Source of the DNA: Roseiflexus sp.
GTDB taxonomy: Bacteria > Chloroflexota > Chloroflexia > Chloroflexales > Roseiflexaceae
Length of the DNA stretch: 64,000 nucleotides
Direction: 5' to 3'
NCBI GenBank assembly: GCA_025062325.1
Contig: JANXAL010000020.1
Span: 1-64,000 of the forward strand
Shown piece after piece: positions 36,761 to 45,544 of this stretch. How positions within the stretch are numbered: the first letter of the stretch is position 1; each line of letters begins with the position of its first letter. A program made the translations under genes and the position numbers. Below the pieces are notes generated by a model. The model was not told the DNA's origin and searched no databases. It saw only the letters and a program-made list of their open reading frames with translations.

Positions 36761-36905
36761 CCCATTCGTTTCTTCGCTTCCCCATTCGTTGACCCATTCG
36801 CTTATTATTCGCTGCCCCATTCGCTGACGCCATTCGTTCCTTCGCCGCCCCATTCGCTTATTCGCTGCCCCATCCGCTTATTCGCCGCCCTCTTCGCTTT
36901 CCGGT
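36761..36905. repeat. Word repeat CCCATTCGCTTATTCGCTG (family D)
   Basis: CATTCG words start at 36763, 36783, 36795, 36818, 36831, 36851 and 36871 (the last as CATCCG), giving steps of 20, 12, 23, 13, 20 and 20. This is the reverse complement of the pattern at 18150-18261. It ends at the galT leader. The stretch 36561-36760 shows nothing assignable. Confidence 0.8.
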
Positions 36906-36944
36906 ATCATGCCCGTAGCTTTACACCATTCAGGGGAGGCGCCT

Positions 36945-38012
36945 GTGTTCTCGCTCACCGATCACCCGCATCGACGATACAACCCGCTGACACGCGAGTG
37001 GGTGCTGGTTTCGCCACACCGCACCAAACGCCCCTGGCAGGGGCAGGTCGAGCAACCGATGCCGGAGCAGCGCCCTGTCTATGATCCGAACTGCTACCTG
37101 TGTCCTGGAAACGTCAGAGCGAACGGTGAAGTCAACCCGCACTACACACACACGTTTGTGTTCACCAATGATTTCGCAGCGCTGCTGCCGGATATTCCGT
37201 CCGGCGAGTACGCTTCGAGCGCCGGATCGCCCGACGATGCCGCGCCGCCGCTCCTCTACGCTCGCAGCGAGCGTGGCATCTGCCGGGTCGTTTGTTTTTC
37301 GCCGCGCCACGACCTGACTCTGCCGGAGATGGATGTCGCAGCGATCACGCGCGTAGTTAACGTATGGGCGCAGGAGTATGAGGAAATCGGTGCGCTGCCT
37401 TACATCGGCTACGTACAGATCTTTGAGAATCGCGGAGCGATGATGGGCGCGAGCAACCCGCATCCCCATGGTCAGATCTGGGCCACTGAGCATCTACCAT
37501 TAACGATTAGGCGCGAGGACGCCGCACAACGCGACTACCTGGCAGCAACTGGACGTTCCCTGCTAGCGGATTACTTGGCGCTCGAACTCGAACGTGAAGA
37601 GCGCCTCGTCTGCGCCAATGATCACTTCGTTGCATTAGTTCCATTCTGGGCCGTCTGGCCCTTTGAGACGATGATCATCAGCCGCCGCTGCGTTGGCGCC
37701 ATCAGCGACCTGACGGCGGACGAGTGCGTGGGGCTGGCGGATATTCTCAAACGCCTTACAACGCGCTACGATAATCTTTTCCAGGTATCATTCCCCTACT
37801 CGCTCGGCTTTCATCAGCGACCCACTGATGGCGCGCCACACCCGGCATGGCATCTCCATGCGCACGCCTACCCGCCGCTCCTGCGTTCCGCAACCGTGCG
37901 GAAATTCATGGTCGGCTTCGAGTTGCTCGCCGAAGCGCAACGCGATATTACGCCCGAACAGGCCGCTGAGCGCCTGCGCAGGCTGCCGGAATGCCACTAT
38001 CGAACGTCATAA
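36945..38012 (+). CDS. galT: Galactose-1-phosphate uridylyltransferase
   Basis: Leloir pathway enzyme that swaps UMP between UDP-glucose and galactose 1-phosphate; 355 aa, as in E. coli. The start is the GTG at 36945, 6 nt after GGGGAGG; it gives the canonical N-terminus [14 protein letters not shown], whereas the ATG at 36909 would precede the ribosome site. Zn ligands Cys50 and Cys53 (NCYLC) and the catalytic triad HPH (His173 to His175) are present. It is convergent with a GH4 glycosidase that may release galactose. No galK or galE here. Confidence 0.95.
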   Translation: MFSLTDHPHRRYNPLTREWVLVSPHRTKRPWQGQVEQPMPEQRPVYDPNCYLCPGNVRANGEVNPHYTHTFVFTNDFAALLPDIPSGEYASSAGSPDDAAPPLLYARSERGICRVVCFSPRHDLTLPEMDVAAITRVVNVWAQEYEEIGALPYIGYVQIFENRGAMMGASNPHPHGQIWATEHLPLTIRREDAAQRDYLAATGRSLLADYLALELEREERLVCANDHFVALVPFWAVWPFETMIISRRCVGAISDLTADECVGLADILKRLTTRYDNLFQVSFPYSLGFHQRPTDGAPHPAWHLHAHAYPPLLRSATVRKFMVGFELLAEAQRDITPEQAAERLRRLPECHYRTS

Positions 38013-38015
38013 AAA

Positions 38016-38054
38016 CACGAAGCGACGCAGTTATATAAACCGCATCGCTTCGTG
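38016..38054 (-). terminator. Terminator reading on the minus strand
   Basis: CACGAAGCGA at 38016-38025 pairs with TCGCTTCGTG at 38045-38054 (10 bp, 19-nt loop). On the minus strand it is followed by five T, on the plus strand only by TTGT. It would end a minus-strand transcript from the GH4 side or from a small RNA in the gap, and it may also stop galT. Confidence 0.6.
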
Positions 38055-38080
38055 TTGTCAGGACCCACAAGTAATATCTT

Positions 38081-38159
38081 AACCGGGCCGGGGGATCCAA
38101 TGATCCCCCTGGAAATCTTTCCGATTTCCTACACCTGCCCAATGGCTGGCGCCCCGGTT
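38081..38159. ncRNA. Cloverleaf-like structured RNA candidate
   Basis: A closing stem AACCGGG (38081-38087) with CCCGGTT (38153-38159) encloses three hairpins: GGGGGATC with GATCCCCC (38090-38109, loop CAAT), GGAAATC with GATTTCC (38111-38129), and an imperfect CC-GCC with GGC-GG stem (38134-38149, loop CAAT). The junction bases are few. It lacks tRNA features (no T-loop, no CCA). Strand is unclear; on the minus strand a TATACT-like -10 (plus 38168-38173) lies just upstream and the terminator at 38016-38054 downstream. Confidence 0.45.
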
Positions 38160-38348
38160 CGTTTACAGTATAACGCATTGCACTAAAAAGTGAGTTGCGC
38201 TTCGATCACCTCGACGTTGATAACACGTGGTTAACCAGAAGTTAATCAGGAATGAAGGCTCCTGACGAAGGAGCGCAGGCGAGTCGCCCGAATCGCAACC
38301 ACAGCACCTCTGTGCCTTCGTGCCTTTGTGTGAGATGATCTGACGGCT

Positions 38349-39755
38349 CTATCGGTACTCCGGCAACCAGTCGCCATGCGCTGCGATCAGGTCATCCACC
38401 AGCGCCCAGATCTGATCCAGGTCGAGTTCAGCGGCGGTATGCGGGTCGAGCATCGCTGCGTGGTAGATATGCTCGCGCTTGCCGGTCAGCGCCGCCTCGA
38501 CGGTCAGCGCCTGCACGTTGATGTTTGTTTGCATGAGCGCCGCCAGATGCGGCGGCAGCGCGCCGATCCTCGTCGGCTGGACGCCGTTTTTGTCCACCAG
38601 ACACGGCACCTCGACGCAGCACCCCTGCGGGAGATTGTCGATCAGCCCGTGGTTGGGCACATTCCCGTAGATCACGCGCGGCTGCCCGGTTTCCAGGCTG
38701 TGGATGATCAGCGAGCCATACTCGTGGCTGCGCTCGACCTTCCCTGCCTCCAGGTCTTCGGCAGCCCTGATAACGTATTCAATGAACTCGTTCGTCAGGT
38801 ACGGGTTGGTTCTGGAACGTTCACGCATTATGGCGCGCAGATCGGAACTTGTGATCTCAGGATGGTCAAGTTTGTACTGCACGAACTCCCACCCCGCCAG
38901 TTGCATTTCGCAGCGACGGATGTATTCATCCAGCGGAATGTTAAACCGCTCAATCAGATCGGGACGGTCGCGCTTGATGAACCAGGGCACGTATTCGCTG
39001 AAGTGCTCACTCGACTCGGTCACGAAATAGCCGAGACGACGGAACACTTCGTAGCGCACCCGGTTCCATGCCGGTACGCGTCCTTCCTCATAGACTTTGC
39101 GAATGAGGGGGTAGAGGTCCTCACCATTGCGCTCGAAGCGCAGGTAGAACGCCATGTGGTTGATGCCAGCGCAGACATAGTTGATCTCTTCCACCGGCAC
39201 GCCAATATCGCGCGCCAGTTGTTCGGCAGTGCCCTGAACGCTGTGGCACAACCCGACCGTCTTGATCGTACTGGCGCGGCTGATCGCCCAGCAGTTGATT
39301 GCCATTGGGTTGACGTACTGCAGGAATGTCACATTTGGGCAGACCTCTTCCATGTCGCGGCACATTGAGAGCAGCACCGGGATGGTGCGCAACCCGCGCA
39401 TAATCCCGCCGATCCCCAGCGTATCGGCGATAGTCTGGCGCAATCCATATTTCTTTGGCACCTCGAAGTCAATCACGGTGCACGGCTTATATCCGCCGAC
39501 CTGGATCATACAGATTGCATAGTCTGCGCCGTCGAGCGCGCGGCGGCGGTCGGTCGTCGCCTCGATTGTCGGGCGCGCATCGAGCGCAGCGGCGACCTTG
39601 TGCGCCACGATCTCGGACGTGCGCAGACGTTCCGGGTCGATGTCGAACAGCGTCAGAGTTGCGTCAGCAAGTTCAGGGAAGCTTAGGATATCGCCCATCA
39701 GGTTTTTGGCGAACACCGTGCTGCCAGCGCCAATGAAAACAATCTTTGGCGGCAT
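38349..39755 (-). CDS. GH4 family alpha-galactosidase/glycosidase
   Basis: 468-aa NAD- and Mn-dependent glycosidase that works by oxidation-elimination. Rossmann start VFIGAGSTVFAKN (6-18), metal-binding Cys170-His171 in GLCHSVQG, NPMAINCWA and His200 in INHMAF are all as in MelA-type alpha-galactosidases. ATG 39755 is favoured because it is the family N-terminus (PPKIVFIGAG), preceded by GAGG. A CATAAT box on the minus strand lies at 39807-39812. Proximity to galT supports a galactoside substrate, but alpha-glucosidase or glucuronidase activity also occurs in GH4. Confidence 0.92.
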   Translation of the reverse strand: MPPKIVFIGAGSTVFAKNLMGDILSFPELADATLTLFDIDPERLRTSEIVAHKVAAALDARPTIEATTDRRRALDGADYAICMIQVGGYKPCTVIDFEVPKKYGLRQTIADTLGIGGIMRGLRTIPVLLSMCRDMEEVCPNVTFLQYVNPMAINCWAISRASTIKTVGLCHSVQGTAEQLARDIGVPVEEINYVCAGINHMAFYLRFERNGEDLYPLIRKVYEEGRVPAWNRVRYEVFRRLGYFVTESSEHFSEYVPWFIKRDRPDLIERFNIPLDEYIRRCEMQLAGWEFVQYKLDHPEITSSDLRAIMRERSRTNPYLTNEFIEYVIRAAEDLEAGKVERSHEYGSLIIHSLETGQPRVIYGNVPNHGLIDNLPQGCCVEVPCLVDKNGVQPTRIGALPPHLAALMQTNINVQALTVEAALTGKREHIYHAAMLDPHTAAELDLDQIWALVDDLIAAHGDWLPEYR

Positions 39756-40154
39756 GGAGAACCTCGCTTTTCCTGTGTAGAGCAATCTTGCTCAGCGTGC
39801 ACGGCCATTATGCCATATCCCGCACTGTGTCCAGAGGGTTCTCACGAATGCTAGCGCAAAGGTGCAAAGACGTATAGGTACTGTATTGATTGAGGAGCCC
39901 GGCGCCTCTGCATCTTCCTTCGCATCAACCTTACTCGAGAAATGCCGCCATGCAGCCAGCGAGGCACCGCAAGGTTATCGGATTACAACCTTCTGGAGAG
40001 CAAACGTCAACTGTCACTGATACGCCAGACCTGCATATAATGGCGCTAACGCTGTCTGCTGCCGCGATCCGTTCCTACCCCCATTCGCTCTTCACCCACG
40101 ACGCTCTGGCTGAGTCCGGCAGGTTCCTCGCTTGTTGTGCAAGGAGAATGTGGC
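39756..40154. other. Divergent intergenic region of about 400 bases
   Basis: It holds the presumed minus-strand promoter of the GH4 gene (TGGACA at plus 39828-39833, CATAAT at 39807-39812, spacer 15) and an AAGGAG at 40141-40146 for the MBL gene. Short AAAGGTGC-type words occur near 39855. I see no gene or repeat array. Confidence 0.4.
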
Positions 40155-41117
40155 ATGGAAACGCAACCAGTGGAACTGCAACCCGTGGACGCAGTCGAGA
40201 TCACCATTCTGGTCGATAATGTCATGGATGCGCTCCTCGCCAGCACACCCGACGTCCAGCGCGCGCCGTTGCGCTGGGAGAGCTTCGAGCAGGCGCCGCT
40301 CCTGGCGGAGCACGGCTTCTCGGCGCTGGTGACAGTTGAGCAGCAGGGCCAGCGAACATCGATCCTGTACGATACCGGCATGGGACGCGACACGCTGGTC
40401 CACAATATGGATGTGCTGGGTGTCAATCCCGCCGATCTCCGCGCGATTGTCCTGTCGCATGGGCACACCGATCACCATGGCGGCCTGGCAGGTCTGTTGG
40501 CGCGCCTCGGTCCCCGGCGGCTGCCGCTCATCTTGCACCCCGACGCCTGGCGCGAACGCAAGGCAGTATTTCCCGGCGGGAACGAACTTCACCTGCCAGC
40601 GCCGAACCGCGCCGACCTCGAACGCGAGGGGGTCACCCTGGTGGAGCGCCGCGATCCGTCGCTCCTGATCGACAACCAGGTGCTGGTGACCGGTCAGGTA
40701 GAGCGCGTGACACCGTTTGAGAAGGGGATGCCCGGACACTTTGCCCGAACCGCCGATGGTGCGTGGGAACCGGATCCCTGGCTGTGGGACGACCAGGCGC
40801 TGGTGGTTAATGTGCGCAATCAGGGGCTGGTCGTGCTCTCGGCGTGCAGCCACTCCGGGATTGTAAACATTCTCCACTATGCCCGCAAACTGACCGGCGT
40901 CCACGACATCTACGGCGTTATCGGCGGTCTCCACCTTTCAGGGCGGGTGTTCGAGCCAATCATTCCCGACACCGTCGCAGCGCTGGTCGAAATGGCGCCG
41001 AAGATGGTGCTACCGGGGCACTGCACCGGGTGGAAGGCGCAACATGCGATTGCGCGCGCACTGCCGGACGCCTATGTGCAGACCTGTGTCGGGACGCGGG
41101 TGCGGGTGGGGTCATAG
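40155..41117 (+). CDS. MBL-fold metallo-hydrolase (DHPS-like)
   Basis: 320 aa. The metal motif SHGHTDHHGG (His102, His104, Asp106, His107) is followed by ACSHSGIVN and GGLHLSG, a layout typical of the MBL subgroup named after archaeal 7,8-dihydropterin-6-methyl dihydrofolate synthase homologues. The ATG at 40155 is 8 nt after AAGGAG; the one at 40137 precedes that site. The physiological substrate is unknown. Stands alone. Confidence 0.87.
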   Translation: METQPVELQPVDAVEITILVDNVMDALLASTPDVQRAPLRWESFEQAPLLAEHGFSALVTVEQQGQRTSILYDTGMGRDTLVHNMDVLGVNPADLRAIVLSHGHTDHHGGLAGLLARLGPRRLPLILHPDAWRERKAVFPGGNELHLPAPNRADLEREGVTLVERRDPSLLIDNQVLVTGQVERVTPFEKGMPGHFARTADGAWEPDPWLWDDQALVVNVRNQGLVVLSACSHSGIVNILHYARKLTGVHDIYGVIGGLHLSGRVFEPIIPDTVAALVEMAPKMVLPGHCTGWKAQHAIARALPDAYVQTCVGTRVRVGS

Positions 41118-41516
41118 CCTGCTGATCGAATGCTTGCAGCATTTCCAGAAGGATCGGCAAGCCCTTCTGTTGCATCGCCCGTTTTGGGCGTTAGGATGAG
41201 CAAACTCTCCCTTCTCCCCTCGTGAGCGAAGAGGGCGGGGGGAATGAGGGGCAAACCGGCGTCGGGATGCCGAAAACGTCCCTCCGAGCGTAACCCTGCC
41301 CCGCTCCAACGCACGTTCACCGCGTGCCTACGAGTGTGGCGACACCACGCCCCTCCCCGTCGCATGCTCACGGGCGTGGCGATGCAACGCCCCTATACCT
41401 CCTATCTTCAACCTGCCACCTTCGCACCTGCAACGTACAACATCTAACATTCAACGTTCAACGCTTGATCATGGTACTATACAAAGGATGCCATCACCGG
41501 AGCTGCTACAGAATCT
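41118..41516. repeat. Gap with family-E remnant and in-phase heptamers
   Basis: A weak family-E copy (41150-41290, with GGCAAGCCCT and CCCTTCTCCCC) is followed by CAACGCCCCT-type REP remnants near 41340-41395. At 41432-41466 come five in-phase 7-base words: AACGTAC, AACATCT, AACATTC, AACGTTC, AACGCTT. They end about 50 nt before the next start. Confidence 0.65.
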
Positions 41517-42398
41517 ATGAAACTCGCCGTTCTTGCCGACATCCACGGAAACTTCCCCGCGCTCGAAGCCGTCGCCGCCGATATTGACTCCTGGCATCCC
41601 GATGCTGTCGTTGTTGGAGGGGATATCGTCAATCGCGGGCCATCGTCGCTGGCGTGCCTGCGCTTTGTTCAGGAGCGCGCCGCCGATAGCGGTTGGCGCC
41701 TCATTCGTGGCAACCACGAAGATTATGTCATTTCCGTGGTCTACGATCCGACCGACCGACCTGGCATTGAGGGCGTCATCCGGCGCAATGTGCGCTGGAC
41801 AGCGGATCAGCTCGGCGCGGCGGCTGCGGACCTCGAAAAGATGCCGGAGATTGTGCGTCTGCACGATCCGGTTGGCGGCGAGGCGCGTATCGTGCATGCT
41901 TCGATGCGCCACAACCGCGACAACGTGCTGGCAACGACGCCAGATGACGAACTGCGCGAGCAGATCGCCCCACCATGCCCGCTGATTGTTGTCGGGCACA
42001 CGCATCGTCCGCTTATCCGGCGGATCGACTCGACCCTGGTGGTGAACGTCGGTTCAGTGGGTCTGCCGTTCGATGGCGACACGCGCGCATGCTACGGGCG
42101 GATGGAGTGGCGCAACGGCGCCTGGCGCGCTGAGATCGTGCGCGTGCCCTATGACCGTGAACGCGCCGATTATGATTTCATCGCAACAGGGTATCTCAAG
42201 ACAAGCGGACCGGTAGCGCGGTTGGTGTACGACGAGTTTCGCACTGGCTGGCCCCGCATCTACACTTGGGTGGCGCGCTACCGCGAACCGGTGTTGGCAG
42301 GGGCAATTTCGATCGATGAGTCAATTGATGAGTTGCTGGCGATTTGCAATGGCGGTCCTCCACCCGACTGGAGGCAACCAGCGGCGCCATTCTCTTAA
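41517..42398 (+). CDS. Metallophosphoesterase (YfcE-like)
   Basis: 293 aa. The full calcineurin-like motif set is present: LADIHGN (Asp8, His10), GGDIVNRG (Asp36), RGNHEDY (Asn66, His67), VHASMR, and VVGHTHRP near 157. NVGSVGLPFDGD follows as in YfcE-type phosphodiesterases. The C-terminal 70 residues are an extension of unknown role. The stop codon overlaps the stop of the convergent protease gene by a few bases. Confidence 0.9.
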   Translation: MKLAVLADIHGNFPALEAVAADIDSWHPDAVVVGGDIVNRGPSSLACLRFVQERAADSGWRLIRGNHEDYVISVVYDPTDRPGIEGVIRRNVRWTADQLGAAAADLEKMPEIVRLHDPVGGEARIVHASMRHNRDNVLATTPDDELREQIAPPCPLIVVGHTHRPLIRRIDSTLVVNVGSVGLPFDGDTRACYGRMEWRNGAWRAEIVRVPYDRERADYDFIATGYLKTSGPVARLVYDEFRTGWPRIYTWVARYREPVLAGAISIDESIDELLAICNGGPPPDWRQPAAPFS

Positions 42399-42892
42399 CG
42401 GGTCGGACGTCCCTGAAGGGGTCGAACATCGACTCCCCATGATCGGAGTTCCTGCACCACAGCATCGACCAGGGCGTCAAGACGCGCTTCGCATTCGGGG
42501 GTCAACTCCAGCCCTGGTTCCGAGACCGCTGGCTCCATTCCCCACAGCACCAACCGCTGCGGTGATGACCCCTCTCTGCCGTGAAGGGCGATCAATTCCT
42601 GCAGACGAACATCGTGCGGCAGCAGATGCATGGCTTCGGCGCGAGCGATCTCTTCCCCCTCGAAGCGCACAAGCGTGCCTGATCGCCTGCCGGTATGAAC
42701 AGCGTCAATGATCAGCACATCTTCAACGCCATCGAGAAACGCCAGCAACGACAGTCCGAGCGCACCGGCATCGATGACTTCCACCCCTTCGGGCAAGACA
42801 TACCGCTCCAGAAGACGCTGCAGCGCATGAACGCCCACTCCTTCATCGCGAAGAATCACATTCCCCAACCCCATTACGAGAATCGGCGCCAT
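42395..42892 (-). CDS. Hydrogenase maturation protease
   Basis: 165 aa, HybD/HycI family: trims the C-terminus of the NiFe-hydrogenase large subunit after nickel insertion. Ni-binding residues are Glu17 in LRDEGVG, Asp63 in IIDAVHTG and His93 in LPHDV. ATG 42892 gives the family start APILVMGLGN. No hydrogenase structural or hyp genes are in the window, so it must act on an enzyme encoded elsewhere. It is divergent from the pfk gene. Confidence 0.9.
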   Translation of the reverse strand: MAPILVMGLGNVILRDEGVGVHALQRLLERYVLPEGVEVIDAGALGLSLLAFLDGVEDVLIIDAVHTGRRSGTLVRFEGEEIARAEAMHLLPHDVRLQELIALHGREGSSPQRLVLWGMEPAVSEPGLELTPECEARLDALVDAVVQELRSWGVDVRPLQGRPTR

Positions 42893-43318
42893 CGCTCTGC
42901 TCCTCTCGCTCACCATCGATACGAGACATGCTGTCGGCACATTGCGGGTAGCTCACCACCGATCACCGCTCATACAACTCTGCGCACCACAGTTCCTCTG
43001 GCGAAGTTCGATGTCCGTGCAACTGTTCATGGCTTTCTGGCGCAGAATCTTGCGCATGTGCATGCACCTGAAGGCGCCGCACCCGGTGTGCCACGCTCAG
43101 CATGCGAAGAGTTTCTCGCAGAGAAGATCTCAACGAATTTCAACACGGACATCCCTTTTGTATCATACCATGATAGACCTGCTGGCGCAGTAATAAAGTC
43201 ATCCGCTAAGGTTCCGAGTCGCGCACCGTTGAAAGGCTGGTATCATACGCGATGGGGAATGGAGGATCAGTCGCGCACTATCAGATGCTATGCGCACAGC
43301 GATGGAAGGAGAGATGGT
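42893..43318. other. Divergent intergenic region of about 430 bases
   Basis: No gene is credible although the PFK frame stays open through it. A perfect small palindrome, TATCAT-ACC-ATGATA, is at 43161-43175, and TATCAT recurs at 43241-43246, 73 nt before the PFK start, as a possible -10 or operator half-site. GAAGGAGAGA at 43305 is the PFK ribosome site. Confidence 0.45.
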
Positions 43319-45544
43319 ATGACGCAGCCAACGGGCATCGGCGTGCTAACCAGCGGGGGCGATGCGCCGGGGATGAATGCCGCGCTGCGTGCGGTCGTAC
43401 GCACGGCGCTGAGTCGCGGCGTGCCTGTGTATGCGATTTATGAAGGATACCGCGGCATGGTGGAGGGCGGCAACCGCATCCGTCCGCTCAGTTGGGATGA
43501 TGTCGGCGGCATCATGCATCGTGGCGGAACGATTATCGGCACGGCGCGCAGCCGCGAGTTTCGCACCCGCGAAGGGCGCCTGCAGGCTGCTGCCAATTTG
43601 ATCGAGCGCGGGATCAACCGTCTGGTGGTGATTGGCGGCGACGGAAGCTTGACCGGCGCCGACACCTTTCGCCGCGAGTGGCCCGATCTGCTGGCCGAAC
43701 TCGTCGAAACCGGCAAACTGTCGCGCGAAACGGCTGCGCAATACCCGTTTCTGGCGCTGGTTGGGCTGGTTGGCTCGATCGACAATGATTTCTACGGCAC
43801 CGATATGACCATTGGCGCCGATTCGGCGCTGCACCGGATTACTGCTGCGATCGATGCACTGGTCAGCACCGCAGCCAGCCATCAGCGCACATTCGTCGTT
43901 GAGGTGATGGGACGCAATTGCGGGTACCTAGCACTGATGGGAGCAATCGCTGGCGGCGCTGATTATGTGCTCATTCCCGAAAATCCGCCTGAACCAGGCT
44001 GGGAAGAGCGCATGTGCGCACTGTTGCGTGCTGGACGCGCCGCCGGTCGCCGTGAGAGTATCGTAGTCGTGGCTGAGGGTGCGCGCGATCGTGAGGGAAA
44101 CCCAATCGCCTCAGAGTATGTGCGCCGCGTCCTCGAGGAGCGCCTTCAGGAAGATGCACGGGTCACAATCCTAGGGCACGTGCAGCGCGGCGGCACGCCA
44201 AGCGCCTTCGATCGCTGGATGAGCACGCTCGTCGGGTACGCCGCCGTTGAAGAGTTGCTGTCTGCCACGCCCGAAAGCGAACCGCAACTGATCGGCATGC
44301 GCTACAACCGCATTACGCGCCAGCCGCTCATGCACTGCGTCGAGCAGACGCAACAGGTGACCATGGCAATCAACGCGGGTGATTATCAGCGCGCGATGGA
44401 ACTGCGCGGCAGCAGCTTCACCGAGATGTTCCAGACATTTCAGGCGCTCGCCAGCGCCCTGCCGAGCGTGACGCGCCCGCGTAAGCGCCGGATTGCGTTG
44501 TTGCACGCAGGAGGACCCGCGCCCGGCATGAATACGGCAGTGCGCGCAGCCGTGCGTCTTGGTCTCGATCAGGGACATACGATGCTGGTTGTGCGCAATG
44601 GCTTTGATGGCCTTATTGCCGGTCACGTCAGCGAGTGCGAATGGCAGATGGTGGACGGCTGGGGGCCGATGGGAGGCGCGGAGCTGGGCACCAGCCGCCG
44701 TGTCCCATCGGGCGATGATCTTGCTGCTGTCGCCCAGGCGCTGACCAAGCATAGCATCGACGGTTTGCTGATCATCGGCGGATGGAACGGCTATCAGGCA
44801 GCGCACCGTTTGTACCACGAGCGCGATACGTATGAACCGTTCAATATTCCGATTATCTGTCTGCCTGCTTCGATCAATAATGACCTGCCCGGCTCGGAGT
44901 TGAGCATTGGCGCCGACACTGCGCTAAATGCCATCGTTGAAGCGCTCGACCGCATCAAGCAGTCGGCAGTGGCGGTGCGACGCACCTTTGTGGTCGAGGT
45001 GATGGGTCGCTATTGTGGCTACCTGGCGCTGATGAGCGGGCTGGCGTCGGGAGCAGAACGGGTGTACCTGCACGAAGAGGGCATCACTCTCGACGACCTG
45101 CGCGCCGACATTCGGACGATGATTGAAGGATTTCGCGCCGGCAAGCGTCTCAGTCTGGTGATTCGCAATGAGTACGCCAACCGCCTCTACACGACTGACG
45201 TGATCTGCGCGCTCTTCGAGGAGGAAGGGAAGGGATTGTTCGATGTTCGCCGCGCCGTTCTGGGTCATCTGCAGCAGGGCGGAAGTCCATCGCCTTATGA
45301 TCGGATCCAGGCGACACGTCTCGCAGCGCGTTGTATCCGCTTCCTGACCGAAGAAATGGAACGCGGCACCGCAGCCGCAGCCTTCATCGGGTTCATCAAC
45401 GGTCGGGTGCGAATCTTTGACTTGGGTGAGCTGCCGCATATGGTCGATGCCACCTACCGCCGTCCAAAGGAGCAGTGGTGGCTCCAACTGGCGCCGATTG
45501 CGCGAGCGCTCGCGCAGCAGAAGTATGACACGAGGATGCCATGA
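43319..45544 (+). CDS. Eukaryote-type tandem 6-phosphofructokinase
   Basis: 741 aa, twice the bacterial PfkA length and close to animal or fungal PFK. The N-half (1 to about 385) is the catalytic half: GGDGS at 106-110 (Gly points to ATP rather than PPi) and SIDND at 153-157 with base Asp155. The C-half (from about 391) repeats the fold but is degenerate: GGWNGY at 487-492 and SINND at 518-522, where the base Asp is Asn520, so it is probably an effector site. Segments such as GHVQRGGTPSAFDR and RRPKEQWWL match animal PFK nearly word for word from memory. The gene overlaps the GH78 gene by 4 bases (ATGA), so they are coupled. Confidence 0.94.
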   Translation: MTQPTGIGVLTSGGDAPGMNAALRAVVRTALSRGVPVYAIYEGYRGMVEGGNRIRPLSWDDVGGIMHRGGTIIGTARSREFRTREGRLQAAANLIERGINRLVVIGGDGSLTGADTFRREWPDLLAELVETGKLSRETAAQYPFLALVGLVGSIDNDFYGTDMTIGADSALHRITAAIDALVSTAASHQRTFVVEVMGRNCGYLALMGAIAGGADYVLIPENPPEPGWEERMCALLRAGRAAGRRESIVVVAEGARDREGNPIASEYVRRVLEERLQEDARVTILGHVQRGGTPSAFDRWMSTLVGYAAVEELLSATPESEPQLIGMRYNRITRQPLMHCVEQTQQVTMAINAGDYQRAMELRGSSFTEMFQTFQALASALPSVTRPRKRRIALLHAGGPAPGMNTAVRAAVRLGLDQGHTMLVVRNGFDGLIAGHVSECEWQMVDGWGPMGGAELGTSRRVPSGDDLAAVAQALTKHSIDGLLIIGGWNGYQAAHRLYHERDTYEPFNIPIICLPASINNDLPGSELSIGADTALNAIVEALDRIKQSAVAVRRTFVVEVMGRYCGYLALMSGLASGAERVYLHEEGITLDDLRADIRTMIEGFRAGKRLSLVIRNEYANRLYTTDVICALFEEEGKGLFDVRRAVLGHLQQGGSPSPYDRIQATRLAARCIRFLTEEMERGTAAAAFIGFINGRVRIFDLGELPHMVDATYRRPKEQWWLQLAPIARALAQQKYDTRMP

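Noticed and set aside
38081-38159. tRNA gene
   Set aside because: Four-stem outline is tRNA-like, but the second arm has an 8-bp stem, there is no GTTC-type T-loop and no CCA or plausible anticodon loop.
38077-38163. Integron attC site
   Set aside because: The ends do not fit the RYYYAAC and GTTRRRY core sites and no integrase is present.
42695-43318. Open frame extending the PFK protein by about 208 residues upstream
   Set aside because: It runs antisense through the hydrogenase maturation protease gene and intergenic DNA; the PFK family starts at the ATG at 43319, which has a good ribosome site.
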